Of a stretch of DNA of 64,000 nt, positions 1 through 11,682 are shown piece after piece. A program made the translations under genes and the position numbers. How positions within the stretch are numbered: position 1 is the first letter of the stretch; every line of letters starts with the position of its first letter. The notes under the pieces are model-generated. The model was not told where the DNA came from, did no database searches, and saw only the letters and a program-made list of their open reading frames with translations. The DNA is from Caprella mutica (lineage: Eukaryota > Arthropoda > Malacostraca > Amphipoda > Caprellidae): assembly GCA_947561585.1 (NCBI GenBank), contig CANNZV010000331.1, positions 186,001 through 250,000 of the forward strand, written 5' to 3'.

Positions 1-285
1 AATAGTATAGAATAAAAATGCAAAATTTAAATGAATGTTTATGAAATAAGCCAGTAAACTTGAGAGATAACTTTCACTATCATTATTACATTATCACCAA
101 TAAGTAGGCTATATTTTAAGAAAAATATACATGTAAATTACATCACCGTCAATAAATAACTTGTTAGGCCTAAATAAACACATGTTTTCAATTTCCAAAG
201 ATTTTCTAAATAGGCCCTAACTTAAAGGCTTCTCTAAACAAATCATTAATGATAACCCAAGAGATAAGTTCTATGTTTTCTCAGA
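1..285. other. AT-rich edge sequence, no gene seen
   Basis: I see no exon, RNA gene or repeat unit here. The stretch lies just outside the left arm of the long inverted repeat. Its reverse complement has only scattered similarity to the sequence beyond about 7840, so the arm may fade out here or continue beyond the window edge. Confidence 0.4.
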
Positions 286-1185
286 AATATATTTCAGAGG
301 TTGAGTCTAATTGGTTTGAAAAGAAGAAGCCAAATTATTGACGAGAAATGAATCTTGCGTTGAACAAATATTTTCTACTTTCGAAATATGTTTGAAACGA
401 TGCTAAAATGAGAATCTTTTTTAAAATGAGCTGCGTAAGATTTAAAATAATAGAATAAGCTGTCAGTTATTTCAAAGCTTTCAGAAGAAGATTGTACGCT
501 GATATCATTAACTAAAATGGTTTGATAACATTTTCTATTTACCTGCAGATGTCTTCACAATGGTTTAATTATGACGGAAATATATACAGAACGATTCATA
601 CTTGGAATTTGCATTGTGATTATTTTATAATAACTACTATTTTATTTCACCATTTATACTAACTGTGTACATTGTAATAATGTTTATAGATACTTCGGTA
701 ATTAGTTCCTTGTGTACTAACCCATATCATATTTACACTCAATTATTGTAGAGAAGCCAAAATCCTTAAATTCCCTAACAGATCTTCTATATTTACTAAT
801 AACAAATACTTTGAAGCAATATCTCATACTAGAAACTTTTCTTCGTGAAAACAGTTTTAATGAATTAAAGTTTTTCACCATATTTCAAAAAGATTGAAAT
901 GATTTGTGTCTCACATGGGAATTATTGCCAATGTTCATCTATCCTCCAAACTCTCTTAAGTTTGCTCGTAATTTGGCTTCAACTGAATGATGGAGAGAAG
1001 AAGTACACTGTGTAATGTGTTCAGCCTCTGCTACAATTGATTGATTGAACAGATCAATTATTTCAATGGTGCAACACAAATAGCAGACATACACAAATAG
1101 AGACACCAACACAAATAACAAACCAAATCAAATAGCAGACCAACATAAATAGCAGAACACCAATACATTAGTAGAACACAAATAG
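286..1185 (+). repeat. Left arm of a long inverted repeat
   Basis: The reverse complement of this segment aligns with about 6400-7840 over most of its length, with many substitutions and small gaps. Clear anchors are the blocks near 370-430 against 7690-7740, 790-850 against 7240-7300, and 955-1065 against 7025-7140. The inner end runs into about seven degenerate copies of a 17-bp unit that is greatly expanded in the other arm. A reading frame of 60 codons on the minus strand matches at protein level in the other arm, but only because the DNA is duplicated; it has no recognisable domain. It could be the terminal repeat of a large transposable element or an old inverted duplication. Confidence 0.8.
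1068..1184 (-). repeat. 17-bp minisatellite, short copy in left arm
   Basis: About seven degenerate copies of a unit that reads TGTTGGTCTGCTATTTG on the minus strand. They lie at the inner edge of the left inverted-repeat arm. The same unit occurs about 37 times at the mirror position, so expansion was one-sided. Confidence 0.85.
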
Positions 1186-2201
1186 TAAACTTCCTTACAA
1201 ATCATTCATATATTTAACCTTTCATATTTCTTGCGATCATAATTTTAATCTCTTAAACAAATTATGACAAGGTTTGCCGAAAGATAAAAGGTTAAAGTAA
1301 CTTTTAAGTTTAACATGTATTAATAAACACCATATTTGAAATTGTAGAAAGTTTTTTAAATAGCAGTTTGCAGTATTTTATCAATCATTTCCGTTTTTCA
1401 TCAGAAAATAATTAACAAAGCAACTTAATTTTTTTAGTTGCCTAATGATATGATTATTACAAAAATTATATCTAATATTCAAACTCTTATTATTTACAAT
1501 GAATGGAGAATATTAGATATATAACACAAAATAATGGAATAGATACATTTCATTTGCTAAGTAAACCTCATTCTAATTTCTGTACCTTATTTGGCTCTGT
1601 TTTAATTTACGTAGTTGATGGTATGTGAAAATAGAGTCCCTTATTATGTTGAGGGATAGAACAATAAACAAGCTAAGTCCTATTCACTTTGCAAGGCATA
1701 AAAGTCGAGCCAAAGCACATCTTCTTGCTGTTTCTAAAAGAATGGAAATTCCAGGGATAGACAACTCCTCCAACTTACTTGGCCTTTTACATAAGCTATA
1801 AGAGTAAAGAGTATTTCAATTGAAGCTGATATAATAATAAATTATCGTTGCTCCCGTTTGTAATGTTATATCCTTTATTGTGTAATAATGTTTATAATCT
1901 TTAGGTTTTATACGGTTAGACAATCTGCAATAAGTTTAATTTTATCTCCTTCAAAATGCCAAAACAGCCTTCATATCTTTTCCATATAGCTGAAAGTTTC
2001 ACAAACCGTCTTAAAGGGTTTATGTTTCTGTTTTTCTCACTTCATTCGTGCGATATTCAAATCTTTGAATGGGAGGATGAAAATTATAGATAATAGAGTT
2101 TATATTAACTTAGGTGTATCGAATTTTTTTTTGGATATGGATGCGCAGCTCTAATAAAATTATATAATTTTCAAATTGCAATATTGCAAATTGCAATAAT
2201 T
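1186..2201. other. AT-rich spacer, no gene seen
   Basis: Unique AT-rich DNA inside the loop of the long inverted repeat. All frames are short and broken. A small cluster of TTGCAA motifs lies just before the next array (about 2172-2196). Nothing else could be supported. Confidence 0.4.
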
Positions 2202-2671
2202 CCAACTGCTAGTAGGTTACAATGAACTAACCGCGCTACGGGTTACGATAAACCAACTTCTAATAGGGTTACAATGAACCAGCTAAGATATAAAACAATA
2301 AATCAACTGCTAATAGGGTTACAATGAACCAACTGCTAATAGGGTTACAATGAACCAACCAAAAACATCGAACAATGAACCAACTGCTAGTAGGGTTACA
2401 ATGATCCAACTGCTAGTAGGGTTACAATGAATCAACAGCTAGTAGTGTTACAATGATCCAACTGCTAGTAGGGTTACAATGAACCAACTGCTAGTAGGGT
2501 TACAATGAACCAACTGCTAATAGGGTTACAATTAACCAACTGCTAGTAGGGTTACAATGAATCAACTGCTAATAGGGTTACAATGAACTAACTGCTAGTA
2601 GGGTTACAATGAACTAACTGCTAGTAGGGTTACAATGAATCAACTGCTAGTAGGGTTACAATAAATTAACT
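2202..2671 (+). repeat. 26-bp minisatellite array
   Basis: About 17 copies of a 26-bp unit with core CTGCTAGTAGGGTTACAATG followed by an AACCAA-type joint. Copies at the left end are the most diverged and include two irregular inserts (about 2283-2305 and 2357-2375). Copies from about 2380 onward are nearly identical apart from an AGTAG/AATAG polymorphism. This fits recent spread from the right side by unequal exchange or slippage. The frame is not preserved because 26 is not a multiple of three. Confidence 0.95.
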
Positions 2672-3599
2672 AAGAAATAATAAACAACGATTAATATCTT
2701 CTAACAATTTTTGAAAGGGGTATAATGATAGTCATAAGATTGGTGTCCTTGTAAATGAGATGACCTCCGTTGTAATTAAATAACTTTTCTATCTTAGCTA
2801 TCCATACCAATCGTCAGTTTAATCATTATATCAATTTTCAGTTATTTATTTCAAATTTATTTATTTGATGTCCGCCACTATAGAATAATAGGAGAAAAAT
2901 ACAAAAATATAATGAAAAGGGAAAGTTATATATTGCAACATTTTCAGTCAAACCACTTACTATGTCAAAGTCACTTAGTGTGATCAAACCACTCCTTGCG
3001 ATCAAGGTAGCTAATTTAATATTTTTAAAATGTTTCCTATTTTCCTATTATTTGAGTTTATGCAGAAAAATATCTTTATTCTAAATGAATTCAAACACTA
3101 CCGGGTATAATAGGAATTTAAATTAGTTTCAACGGGAAAACACCCTATTTGGTAGTAAATATTCTCGTTTTCAAGAAAGTATCCTGTTTCCTAATAAATA
3201 ACTACCTTTTTAATAAACTCACCTTTATCCTCCAGTGACTTTTTCATTATCAAAAATAGAAATAAATAATAGAATGTTATTACCAAAAATAAAATAAGAA
3301 ACCTACCTCAATCTAATGATTTTCTCCACTATCTAAAGAAACAACTTCATCGAACAAGTCTAGAGGGTTCATCATAATTCAGCCATCACATTTTGCTGCC
3401 TTTGAATAAATTTATTTCCCGTGAGGCTGTTCTCAGCATCATCGGCAATGTTCTTTCAAATCTCGTTACCGATTGTCCTTTTAGTTGGCTTCCTTGTTTA
3501 GGTACTCGCTGGTGTATTAGATTCAAGTAACTTCATTTTTTTCTTCCAAATCAGAAAATGGAGAAGCATAAAGAGCGCCTATGCCAACCAATAATTTTT
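2672..3599. other. AT-rich spacer, no gene seen
   Basis: No supported exon. A short set of imperfect repeats of a TCAAACCACTT motif lies near 2948-2995. The rest is unique AT-rich sequence in the loop of the long inverted repeat. Confidence 0.4.
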
Positions 3600-3895
3600 C
3601 TTGACTTAAAAATGACCTTTACCTTTGACGATATCGCTCCCAAAATCTAACCAAATGGTTCCTGGATAATGACAAATCGTCCTACCTAATTTCAGGCAAT
3701 TAGGTTCTTTACTTAATTTACTTTTTGAGTTATTGATTTATTAATGACCTTGACCTTGACCATTGACCCGATTTCTCCTAAAATATAATCAAATGGTTGC
3801 TGGATAATGACCAATACTTGTCCCATCATTTTCCAAGAAATTTCTTCGAATAATTTTTCGGTAATGGAATAACTAGATGACAAATAAATAAATAA
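3600..3895 (+). mobile_element. Interspersed TGACCT-rich repeat (copy 1, partial)
   Basis: This segment matches the fuller copy at 41312-41742. Both have a unit of about 165-170 bp that reads roughly CCCAAAATCTAACCAAATGG, then a 'tggataatgaccaat' block, then CTTTTTGAGTTA, then a cluster of TGACCTTGACC. Both end in AACTAGATGACAAATAAA-like sequence with an (AAAT)n tail. An A-rich tail of short repeats at one end suggests a SINE or the 3' part of a LINE, but no reverse-transcriptase code is attached. The TGACCTTGACCTTGACC core lies at 3745-3761. Frames across it are fortuitous. Confidence 0.75.
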
Positions 3896-4009
3896 ATTAT
3901 TGCCCTCTAACAAATATATTCGTTCATAACAAATATATTTTCAAGCATATTATATATTATAATAAATATCATAAGATTGCTCAGTGCTCACCTTGTACAA
4001 TTAGTGATA

Positions 4010-4211
4010 CAGTAGACTCCTTTATAGTGAATGAGTTGGGATGTAGCCTCTATAGTCTACAGGGAACAAATGAACTTTTATATGCAATGAATTGCTAAAA
4101 ATTTTAGAAAACAAAAGCCTATTTTAAAGCAGAATGAAATAAATATTTTCACTATAGAGGCTATGTCCTAACTCATTCATTATATAGGAGTTCACTATAG
4201 AGGAGTTATAC
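4010..4211. mobile_element. Degenerate pogo/Tigger-like MITE
   Basis: The left end is CAGTAGACTCCTTTATAGTG directly after a TA. The right end carries the inverted counterpart ACTATAGAGGAGTTATACT. Inner blocks (4025-4062 against 4150-4195) are also inverted copies, so the whole 200 bp can fold into a hairpin. Known pogo/Tigger elements start with CAGT and duplicate TA; the left end fits, while the right terminus has lost the final G and TA. It has no transposase. A 78-codon minus-strand frame crosses the right half and is chance. Confidence 0.65.
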
Positions 4212-4904
4212 TTTTTATCGAATGTAATCTTTGAACTTGTTGTCATCATCCAAATCCAAACCGATATCCACTTCGCTGTTATATGTAGTGATTCTTGAAT
4301 GGTGCTCCTTTGCTTTTCCATAAAATAATGAAGTTTCTCCCTGAAAAGATCGTTATTCAATGAAATAGAATTTTTATATACTTACAATTTACGAGCTATA
4401 CGTGCTAAAATATGACACACACTTGTATGAATATCAAACTATAATATAACATCTTACAGTATCTAATATTGTAATTCAATAGTATAGATTAACCATGCAA
4501 TGACAGTTTAAACCATGGTTCAACACATGCACATTATGGCTCCCATTGTACCAAAGGACAAGTGCGTCCTCTGTCGTATATTAAAATTTACTCATCAAAA
4601 TTAATGACAAAGTATTCTATTATGGTGAGGGTATAATCCATCTATAATTTATAACATTTATTATATTTATCATGCGTTACCTGTTTTTCGATCCATCGAT
4701 AAATCACAGCCAGCGCAGACACAACAATTCTACGTGACGTCTGGCAGTGAACTGACTTGTGAAGCAATTGTGAAGCAATTCTGCCACTGGGGTATTTTTA
4801 TTTCATACTATATTTCATTTCACTTAAAGGTATTCTTTAGATAAAAAAAGAAATTCTCACTCTCTTGAGTCACTAAATCACAGAAATCGAATGTAATCTC
4901 ACCT
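4212..4904. other. AT-rich spacer, no gene seen
   Basis: No exon supported. A small direct duplication of GTGAAGCAATT lies near 4759-4781, inside a slightly GC-richer patch (4700-4800). Confidence 0.4.
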
Positions 4905-4990
4905 TGAGATGCTTCATTATCCTCATTCTTTTGGTGAATAGACTGAATTATCGCCAGACATTCGGTACGGCGGACTGTGGTGCGTAGCGG
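4905..4990 (+). repeat. Short interspersed repeat (pair with 37553-37625)
   Basis: This stretch shares an ordered series of blocks with 37553-37625: TTTTGGT, AATAGACT, AATTAT, GCCAG and TTCGGTAC/TTTGGTAC. Overall identity is about 70% by eye across some 70 bp. It is probably a relic of a small element; no ends or target duplication could be set. Confidence 0.5.
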
Positions 4991-6399
4991 CAGTAGTGGG
5001 GCAGTTTTAGTGCAATCACTACATAAATTTAGATGGGAGACTTTTGTTATATGTACATCTATATTTTATAGTTCAATAGCAATTAAAGAATATTTTTCTA
5101 AATTTAGAATGAATTTCTATGAGAATTAAAAGTGAAGTAGGAAAAAATGTGATTTGGGATTGAAATTATGATTTCCTAACTTTCGGAATTTAATCCGTTT
5201 TACATTGCTGGGGATACAAACTGTTTCTACTGAATCATTATAAAGTGGTTTCTTCAATTATAATAACTGAATTTTAAGTTTAGTTATTAATATGGTACGT
5301 TGTGGATCAATATAAAATAATATAATGCTGCTTGTTTTAATTATAACCATATAAAAATTACATTTAGTAAATCTATTCGCTCTATTATAAAATTTATGAA
5401 GTCACTTTGTCCAAAAATTTCTTCAATTCTTTTTATTTGCTATTCTGAAGTTATGAAGAACAATTCCCAGAAGAATCTGTTGTTTGATGATTAAATATCC
5501 TGAACAATTATGTCCTCATCATCATCATATTTCCTATGGAGCGTGACAACCAATTACACCACAAAAATGGAACAATTCTAACACTGTAACTGCGTTTTTT
5601 AATACCAGACAATGAATCAATTGTCAGTTCAAAGGATTACCAGAAATCAAAATCATTTTTTTTTTCTATCAGAATCATAACATAAAAGTGTACAATGGTT
5701 TATCCACGTTGCCAATTCTCAAACTAACTGTTATCATGTGCACTTATTGGCTCTGTAAAAACTTCATCTACATCAGCATGCCATAAAAAAGTGAATTCTT
5801 CGAGTTAGTTTCTGTATAAAACACTGAAATATTCCTTCCATGATTCTTACCAAGAAGAGAACTTGTTGAATTATTTGAAACACGAATCAAAGGAAAACAA
5901 CTATCAAGCAGCATCAAAAGATTTTAAGAAATCATTAGTTTAATATAACTTAACATTTTTTAAAAAGAGTGTTTAAAAAAGATAATTTCTATCATGAATG
6001 ATCATCACCGTCAATAATTTATATCTTGAATTGTTAGATCGGATTGAAATATATAACTTACAATAATTTTTGATCAGGTCCTTTTTTTTGTCTATTTCAT
6101 GATGTTAGGTCTAGTATGCCCGTGGATATTTCTTCAAAATGTGAGATTCTTAAAGGTAAGTGTTTGATAGAAAATAATGATCATTAATTGTTTCATAAGC
6201 TTGAATACAAACAAAATGTGAAGGCATTTATGCAATAATTAAAATACATATATTTTGGAATCTTCAAGAATGGTTGAAAGTAATGATTTAGCCTCTACCA
6301 TCTGCATGGTTAATGTGGTACTGTGTTTGGATCTTCTTCCAACACTAGTTCTTCTGCTAGCAGTGCACTTGTACACTTATCCGGAAGTATCAGCTACAA
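4991..6399. other. AT-rich spacer, no supported gene
   Basis: No gene supported. A 44-codon plus-strand frame (about 5809-5942) follows a TTAG acceptor-like site and has a mixed, glutamate- and lysine-rich composition. Frames of that length are expected by chance in this much AT-rich DNA, so it is not called. Confidence 0.4.
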
Positions 6400-7036
6400 T
6401 GCTATTGTTGTTGGTGTGCCATTTGTGTTGATTTGTTATTTATGTTGATATGCTGTTTGTGTTGGTCTTCTATTTGTGTTGATCTGCTATTTGTCTTAGT
6501 CTGCTATTTTTGTTGGTCTGCTATTTGTTTTGGTCTGCTATTTATGTTGGTCTGCTATTTGTGTTGGTCAGCCCTTTGTATTGATTTACTATTTGTGTTG
6601 GTCTGCTATATGTGTTGGTCTGCTGTTTATGTTGGTCTGCTATTTGTGTTGGTCAGCCCTTTGTGTTGATTTACTATTTGTGTTGGTCTGTTGTTTATGT
6701 TGGTCTACTATTTGTGTTGGTCTGCTATTTGTGTTGGTGTGCTATTTGTGTTGGTCTGTTATTTGTGTTGGTCTGGTGTTTGTGTTGGTCTGCAATATAG
6801 TAGTGTTGGTCTGCTAATTGTGTTGGTCTGCTATTTGTGTTGGTCTGCTATTTGTGTTGGTCTGGTGTTTGTGTTGGTCTGATGTTTGTGTTGGTCTGCA
6901 ATATAGTAGTGTTGGTATGCAATTTATGTTGTCTGCTATTTGTGTTGAACTGCTATTTGTGTTGGTCTTCTATTTGTGTTGGTCTGCTGTTTATATTGGT
7001 CTGCAATATAGTAGTGTTGGTGTGTTATTTCTGTTG
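6400..7036 (+). repeat. 17-bp minisatellite array, expanded copy
   Basis: About 37 copies of TGTTGGTCTGCTATTTG with variants (TGCTGTTTATG, GGTCAGCCCTTTG, and a 26-bp CAATATAGTAGTG insert that recurs near 6792, 6899 and 7002). Because 17 is not a multiple of three, all three frames are open and give Val/Leu/Cys/Trp-rich 'proteins' of 62-95 codons. These are array artefacts, not membrane proteins. It forms the inner edge of the right inverted-repeat arm. Confidence 0.97.
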
Positions 7037-7840
7037 CACCATTGAAATGGATCTGCTCAATCAATCAATTGTAACAGAGTCTTAACACATTATACAGAGT
7101 ACTTCTCTCCATCATTCAATTGATGCTAAATTACGAACAAACTTTAGAGAGTTAGAGCACCAAATGAACATTGGTGATAATTCTCACAAGAGACACACAT
7201 CATTTCAATCTTCTTGAAAAATAGCGAAAAACTTCAAATTCATTAAAACTGTTTTCACTAAGAGAAGTTTCTAGTGAGAGATATTGCTTCAAAGTATTTG
7301 TTATTAGTAAATTTAATGAATATGCTGGGTAGTGTTCGTATTTGTAGGATTATCCTCAAAAATTAACCGTGAATAGGATCTTAGTTAGATAATCGAGAAC
7401 TCAAAACCAAATTATCTTTCATAACTCTCATACATTTAGTATAACAAATGCACTATATAGATATTGTAGTTTTGAAATACAAGAAACTAATCATTTTGCA
7501 AATTTCGATTAATAATTGTTATGTTTATCTTTGCTTACAATTTAAAACATTGTGAAGTCATGTGTGAATAATTTGAAAATGTTATCAAAACATTTTACTT
7601 AATAATGTCAGCGTACAATTAACCTCTGAATGTTTCCTAATACCTGACAGTATATTTTATTATTATAGATCTAACGCAGCTTATTTTTAAAAAGATTATC
7701 TGCTTTACATCTTTCGAAACATATTCTTTTTAGAGTATAAAATATTTCATCGACGCACGCTTCATTTTTCGGTAACAATTTTTCTTCTGCTAATTATTTT
7801 TCCCAATGATTAGGTAAACTATGGAATGTTTGAACACATA
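7037..7840 (-). repeat. Right arm of the long inverted repeat
   Basis: Inverted copy of about 286-1065. The most similar part adjoins the array (7037-7330). Matching continues outward through about 7540-7740 and becomes weak near 7815-7840. The segment 7330-7540 has poor similarity to the other arm, which suggests an insertion, deletion or faster decay there. Together with the left arm it encloses about 5.2 kb. Confidence 0.78.
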
Positions 7841-8860
7841 TTTTTTTTCAAAATTGAAGAGTAATAATGTATCCTAATTCACCATTTCATAATTTCTGTA
7901 TCGCATGATTCTTTGTTATTTATTTTTCGGTCTATAAGAGGTTTATGTTCTTATATGTATAATTAATGTTCATCATTGAGGTGGTTCTAAAATATTTAAA
8001 ATTAAGATTTATATGAATGTTAAGCTTTTATCAGCCCTTCTTTAATCATATTTATGGATGAATGAATGAGATTAAGGATTATTATTAGCAAGGAATGGTA
8101 ACAGTCAGGTGATTAAAGTAAGAAGGATCTAAGTGACAAGAAGGTAGTGGAGCTATATGTATTTTAATGAACAGTTCACATCATTATAACTTATTTATAA
8201 TTAAGAATCTAATAATGGGAGTAAATTAATAATACTGAGCGTGCTTCATTACAATCATTATTTAATTAATGTTTTAATCGGATATAACGAACTGTTATAC
8301 TTTTAATGAGGAAACTCTCATTTGATATTCATAAAGAATCATAGTATTTTCACAGTTAATTAAGAGTAATTAGAAACATAGGTAAAGAAATCTGATTTTG
8401 ATATTTGCATTCATTATAATTTTAGAAATATGAGACTGCAACAAATTATCACTAATTATTATTCAACATATATAATTGACACTAATAAAGAGTTTATTAC
8501 AGTAAATTTTCAATATATGATATATAATCTGATGATATTGGCCTCGATATCTGCATGTCTGTTACGTTAGCCTAATAATACGTCTGATTAAAATACTAAA
8601 ATAAATTTGGAGTATATTGTAGTTAATTTTTACATAACTTGAGAGCTTTCAAATTTACTTATTGAAAAATTATCATTTTTAACGGCACGATATGAGAGTA
8701 TGAATATCACCCGTAGAGTTGCAGACATGGAATGTTATTTTAATTGAAGTTGAAATCCTAACAAATTGAACATTGTTCCCATAGGAATATCAATTATGAA
8801 TCTAATAATTGAACACACTTTGAACGCTACTGTTCATTGGTGACACTTAAGCGAATGATT
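7841..8860. other. AT-rich spacer, no gene seen
   Basis: No exon, RNA gene or clear repeat could be supported in this unique AT-rich stretch. Confidence 0.4.
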
Positions 8861-9068
8861 AAATTAATGATTAGATGCATTGAATTGTCAATTTATCTCT
8901 TAATTTAATGTATATAATTGAAATATTAAATTAAAGATTAGATACAATTAATTATCAACTTATCTCTTAATTTAATGTATATAATTGAAATATTAAATTA
9001 ATGATTACATACAATGAATTATCAATTTATCTCTTAATTTAATGTATATAATTGAAATATTAATTAAC
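8861..9068 (+). repeat. Three tandem copies of a 67-bp unit
   Basis: Copies begin at 8861, 8928 and 8995, exactly 67 bp apart. The core TTATCTCTTAATTTAATGTA is identical in all three; differences lie mostly in the first third of the unit. It is extremely AT-rich with no lasting open frame. Confidence 0.95.
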
Positions 9069-9667
9069 TTAGTTTATATTTCACCACACTGTGAAGTTAA
9101 AACAAATTCACATTCAGAGTGTATTATGTACAATTGTATATATGTAAACTATTTGATTATATATTTTATTTGACACGTAAATTCAGTATTGTATTACAGT
9201 GTATTAGAATAATATGAACTGAGTCAATAGAATAAGTTACTGTTAGATTATTTATATAAAATAGACTACCAAGTCCTTTCATAATTTCACTGTATATTCC
9301 AGTGAAATTACAGTAATTGTTATTTTCCAAGTTGCAGAGTTGTAATTAAAGTACATAATTAAAGAGAGTGTTGCATGGATATTATTTCATAACACAGAAC
9401 ACAAATTCTAAATTGGAAATGGAAATCAAACATTGAAATTTCATCGCAATGTATCAATTACCAGATGAGAAAATAGTACCGTATTAAAATTTCAACATGT
9501 TATTATTATAAAACGCATCGAAATATTGCTAATATGTTCATGAATTTTATTTTTAACATTAACCCATTGAATGTTATAATGCGATATTTTAATTGCAAAC
9601 GGTAATTGGAACTTTTTATGATATACTTTTCTGTTCAAAATAGCAAACACTATTTTATACATTATAG
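9069..9667. other. AT-rich spacer, no gene seen
   Basis: Unique AT-rich sequence. A small palindrome (TTTCACTG...CAGTGAAA) lies near 9286-9308. Nothing else found. Confidence 0.4.
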
Positions 9668-10266
9668 TGGGATCTAACTCATTGTGTAAAAATCATGAGA
9701 GAGAATTCTTGGGATAGAACTCATTGGATAGAACTCATTGGATAGAACTCATTGGATAGAACTCATTGGATAGAACTCATGAGATAGAACTTATGTGATA
9801 GAACTCATTGGATAGAACTTATGGGATAGAACTCATGGGATAGAACTCATGGGATAGAACTTATGGGATAGAACTCATTGGATAGAACTCATGGGATAAA
9901 ACGTATGTGATAGAATTCATGGGATAGTACTCATGTGATATAACTCATTGGATAGAACTCTTGAGATAGAACTTATTTGATAGAACTCATGGGATAAAAC
10001 TTATGGGATAGAACTCATTGGATAGAACTCATGTGATAGAACTCATTGGATAGAACTCATGGGATAAAACGTATGTGATAGAATTCATTGGATAGTACTC
10101 ATGTGATAGAACTCATTGGATAGAACTCTTGAGATAGAACTTATTTGATAGAACTCATGGGATAAAACTTATGGGATAGAACTCATTGGATAGAACTCAT
10201 GAGATAGAACTCATTGGATAGAACTCATGGGATAAAACTTACGGGATAGAACTCATTGGATAGAAG
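9668..10266 (+). repeat. 14-bp minisatellite with 168-bp higher-order period
   Basis: About 42 copies of GGATAGAACTCATT and variants (ATGGG, ATGTG, TTGAG, ATAAAAC). Variants are not random. The ordered block of twelve monomers starting ACGTATGTGATAG at 9901 recurs at 10069, 168 bp later, with only about four differences. The left third (9719-9780) is almost pure monomer. The array is bounded by unique AT-rich DNA. No frame is meaningful. Confidence 0.96.
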
Positions 10267-11533
10267 CCTTTGAATTAAATTCATAATTATTTCTTACAAC
10301 AATAATAGAAACATACCAAATTTATTACTTAGTTTAAATTAATAATATATTAGAGAAATTATCGTATAGTAAGAACGAATTGTTCTTACTATTGAAAAAA
10401 ATAAAACAGTATTTTGAATTCAGGTAAACTAGCAAAAACTAACGAAACAAAAGAAATTAAATAGATAATTATAATATCATATGATATACAATAATTATTA
10501 AGCAATTTTTTTTATTCTCCCTTAAAACATTACTATATATAATTAACTTAATTATTCGTAATTCCTTTAAAATATAATTTATACTCTCTATCTATCAAGA
10601 TACCAATATTGGTAAAATGAGTGTGTAGTTTTTCTTTTCTATATAACTTACCTTTAAAATATTCCAGCTACTAACAAGCCCCGTCTCTTTTATCAGTAAA
10701 TTGACAGTGTTTTTAAATTATAAGATACACTTTGATCAGTGAAAAGGTATAAGCTTTTTATTAAAGGAAAAGTTTCTGTGTAGTGTTTTCCTTCAAATAA
10801 TTTTTTGGAACAGGTATGAATTATTGTACTTCAAATCAAGAAGTCAAAAAAGTTATACTTTCCATTTAGATTAGAAATAACGTATGTCGGAATTTAGTTC
10901 AATTTTTGATCAATTGCATGGATTTAACAATTATCTTACTGATCCCAATGTTTATCTTTTATTTTGAAAATGAAAGACATCCCTACATAACCATTTATCA
11001 TTATGAATGGTTTCTTTTATAGCTCAAACCATAACAATAAATTGTTGGTGTTTTTAAATTGATAAAAATGTCATAACTACAGGGAGAAGTATCCCGCTAC
11101 TATAGATACTCAAACTGAATATAATTTAAGTAATTATTGAAATAATTTATTGGACAAATATCAGAATAATAAAATTTCGTATCCATGCTACCAGTTGCTT
11201 GCCAAGCGTGTTGTTGTGATGGACATACAGAAGTGGCTCATCTATACTAATAATATCCCTCCTTTGTTTATTCATTTATTTATTTTTTGGTGTCCACTTT
11301 TACATGACGGGGATTAAATATGAAGAGTGTAACTTATGATAAACCACTCTAGAGAGAGGAAGTGTTGCAGCGATTGCAGGACGCTGAGGAAGACGGTGTA
11401 AAACCTTATTTTGTTTCAGTTATATCATTTCTCCATTAAACTGACGCTAGATTGCCAGTCACATGACTCAAAATTAAGGATTTTAGCGTCCCGCAAGACG
11501 CGATATTATCTTGGCCACTGACTCACCACTTGC
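10267..11533. other. AT-rich spacer, no gene seen
   Basis: No gene supported. A GC-richer patch at 11350-11400 gives a short frame with coding-like composition, but it is under 30 codons and cannot be called. A small hairpin with GCGTC/GACGC arms lies near 11487-11502, just before the large hairpin. Confidence 0.4.
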
Positions 11534-11682
11534 TATGAAGTGAAGAACGAAAACGTTAGCATCCTTCATTTTCGTAGAGCTTTCGAATAATGAATATTGA
11601 GAATGAATATTTATTCGAAAGCTCTACAAAAATAAAAGGATGTTAATTTTTTTCGTCGTGTCATTCGGTCTTCACTTCATAA
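11534..11682. mobile_element. Near-perfect 149-bp hairpin (MITE-like palindrome)
   Basis: Left arm 11534-11604 and right arm 11609-11682 are inverted copies around a loop of a few bases. The inner part TAGAGCTTTCGAATAA / TTATTCGAAAGCTCTA is perfect. The outer part pairs TATGAAGTGAAG with CTTCACTTCATA, with several mismatches and small gaps between. It may be a small non-autonomous DNA element; no target duplication could be recognised. Confidence 0.85.

Noticed and set aside
5809..5942. 44-codon coding-like frame after a TTAG site
   Set aside because: The composition is suggestive, but frames of this length are expected many times in 64 kb of AT-rich DNA, and the splice context is weak.
6433..7085. 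Set of overlapping hydrophobic frames resembling a multi-pass membrane protein
   Set aside because: All three frames give the same Val/Leu/Cys/Trp pattern because the 17-bp unit cycles through the frames. This is repeat DNA, not a gene.
9668..10266. CRISPR-like or telomere-like array
   Set aside because: There are no unique spacers between repeats, no cas genes, and the genome context is eukaryotic. The 14-bp unit is not a known telomere repeat. The same holds for the 26-, 32- and 44-bp arrays.
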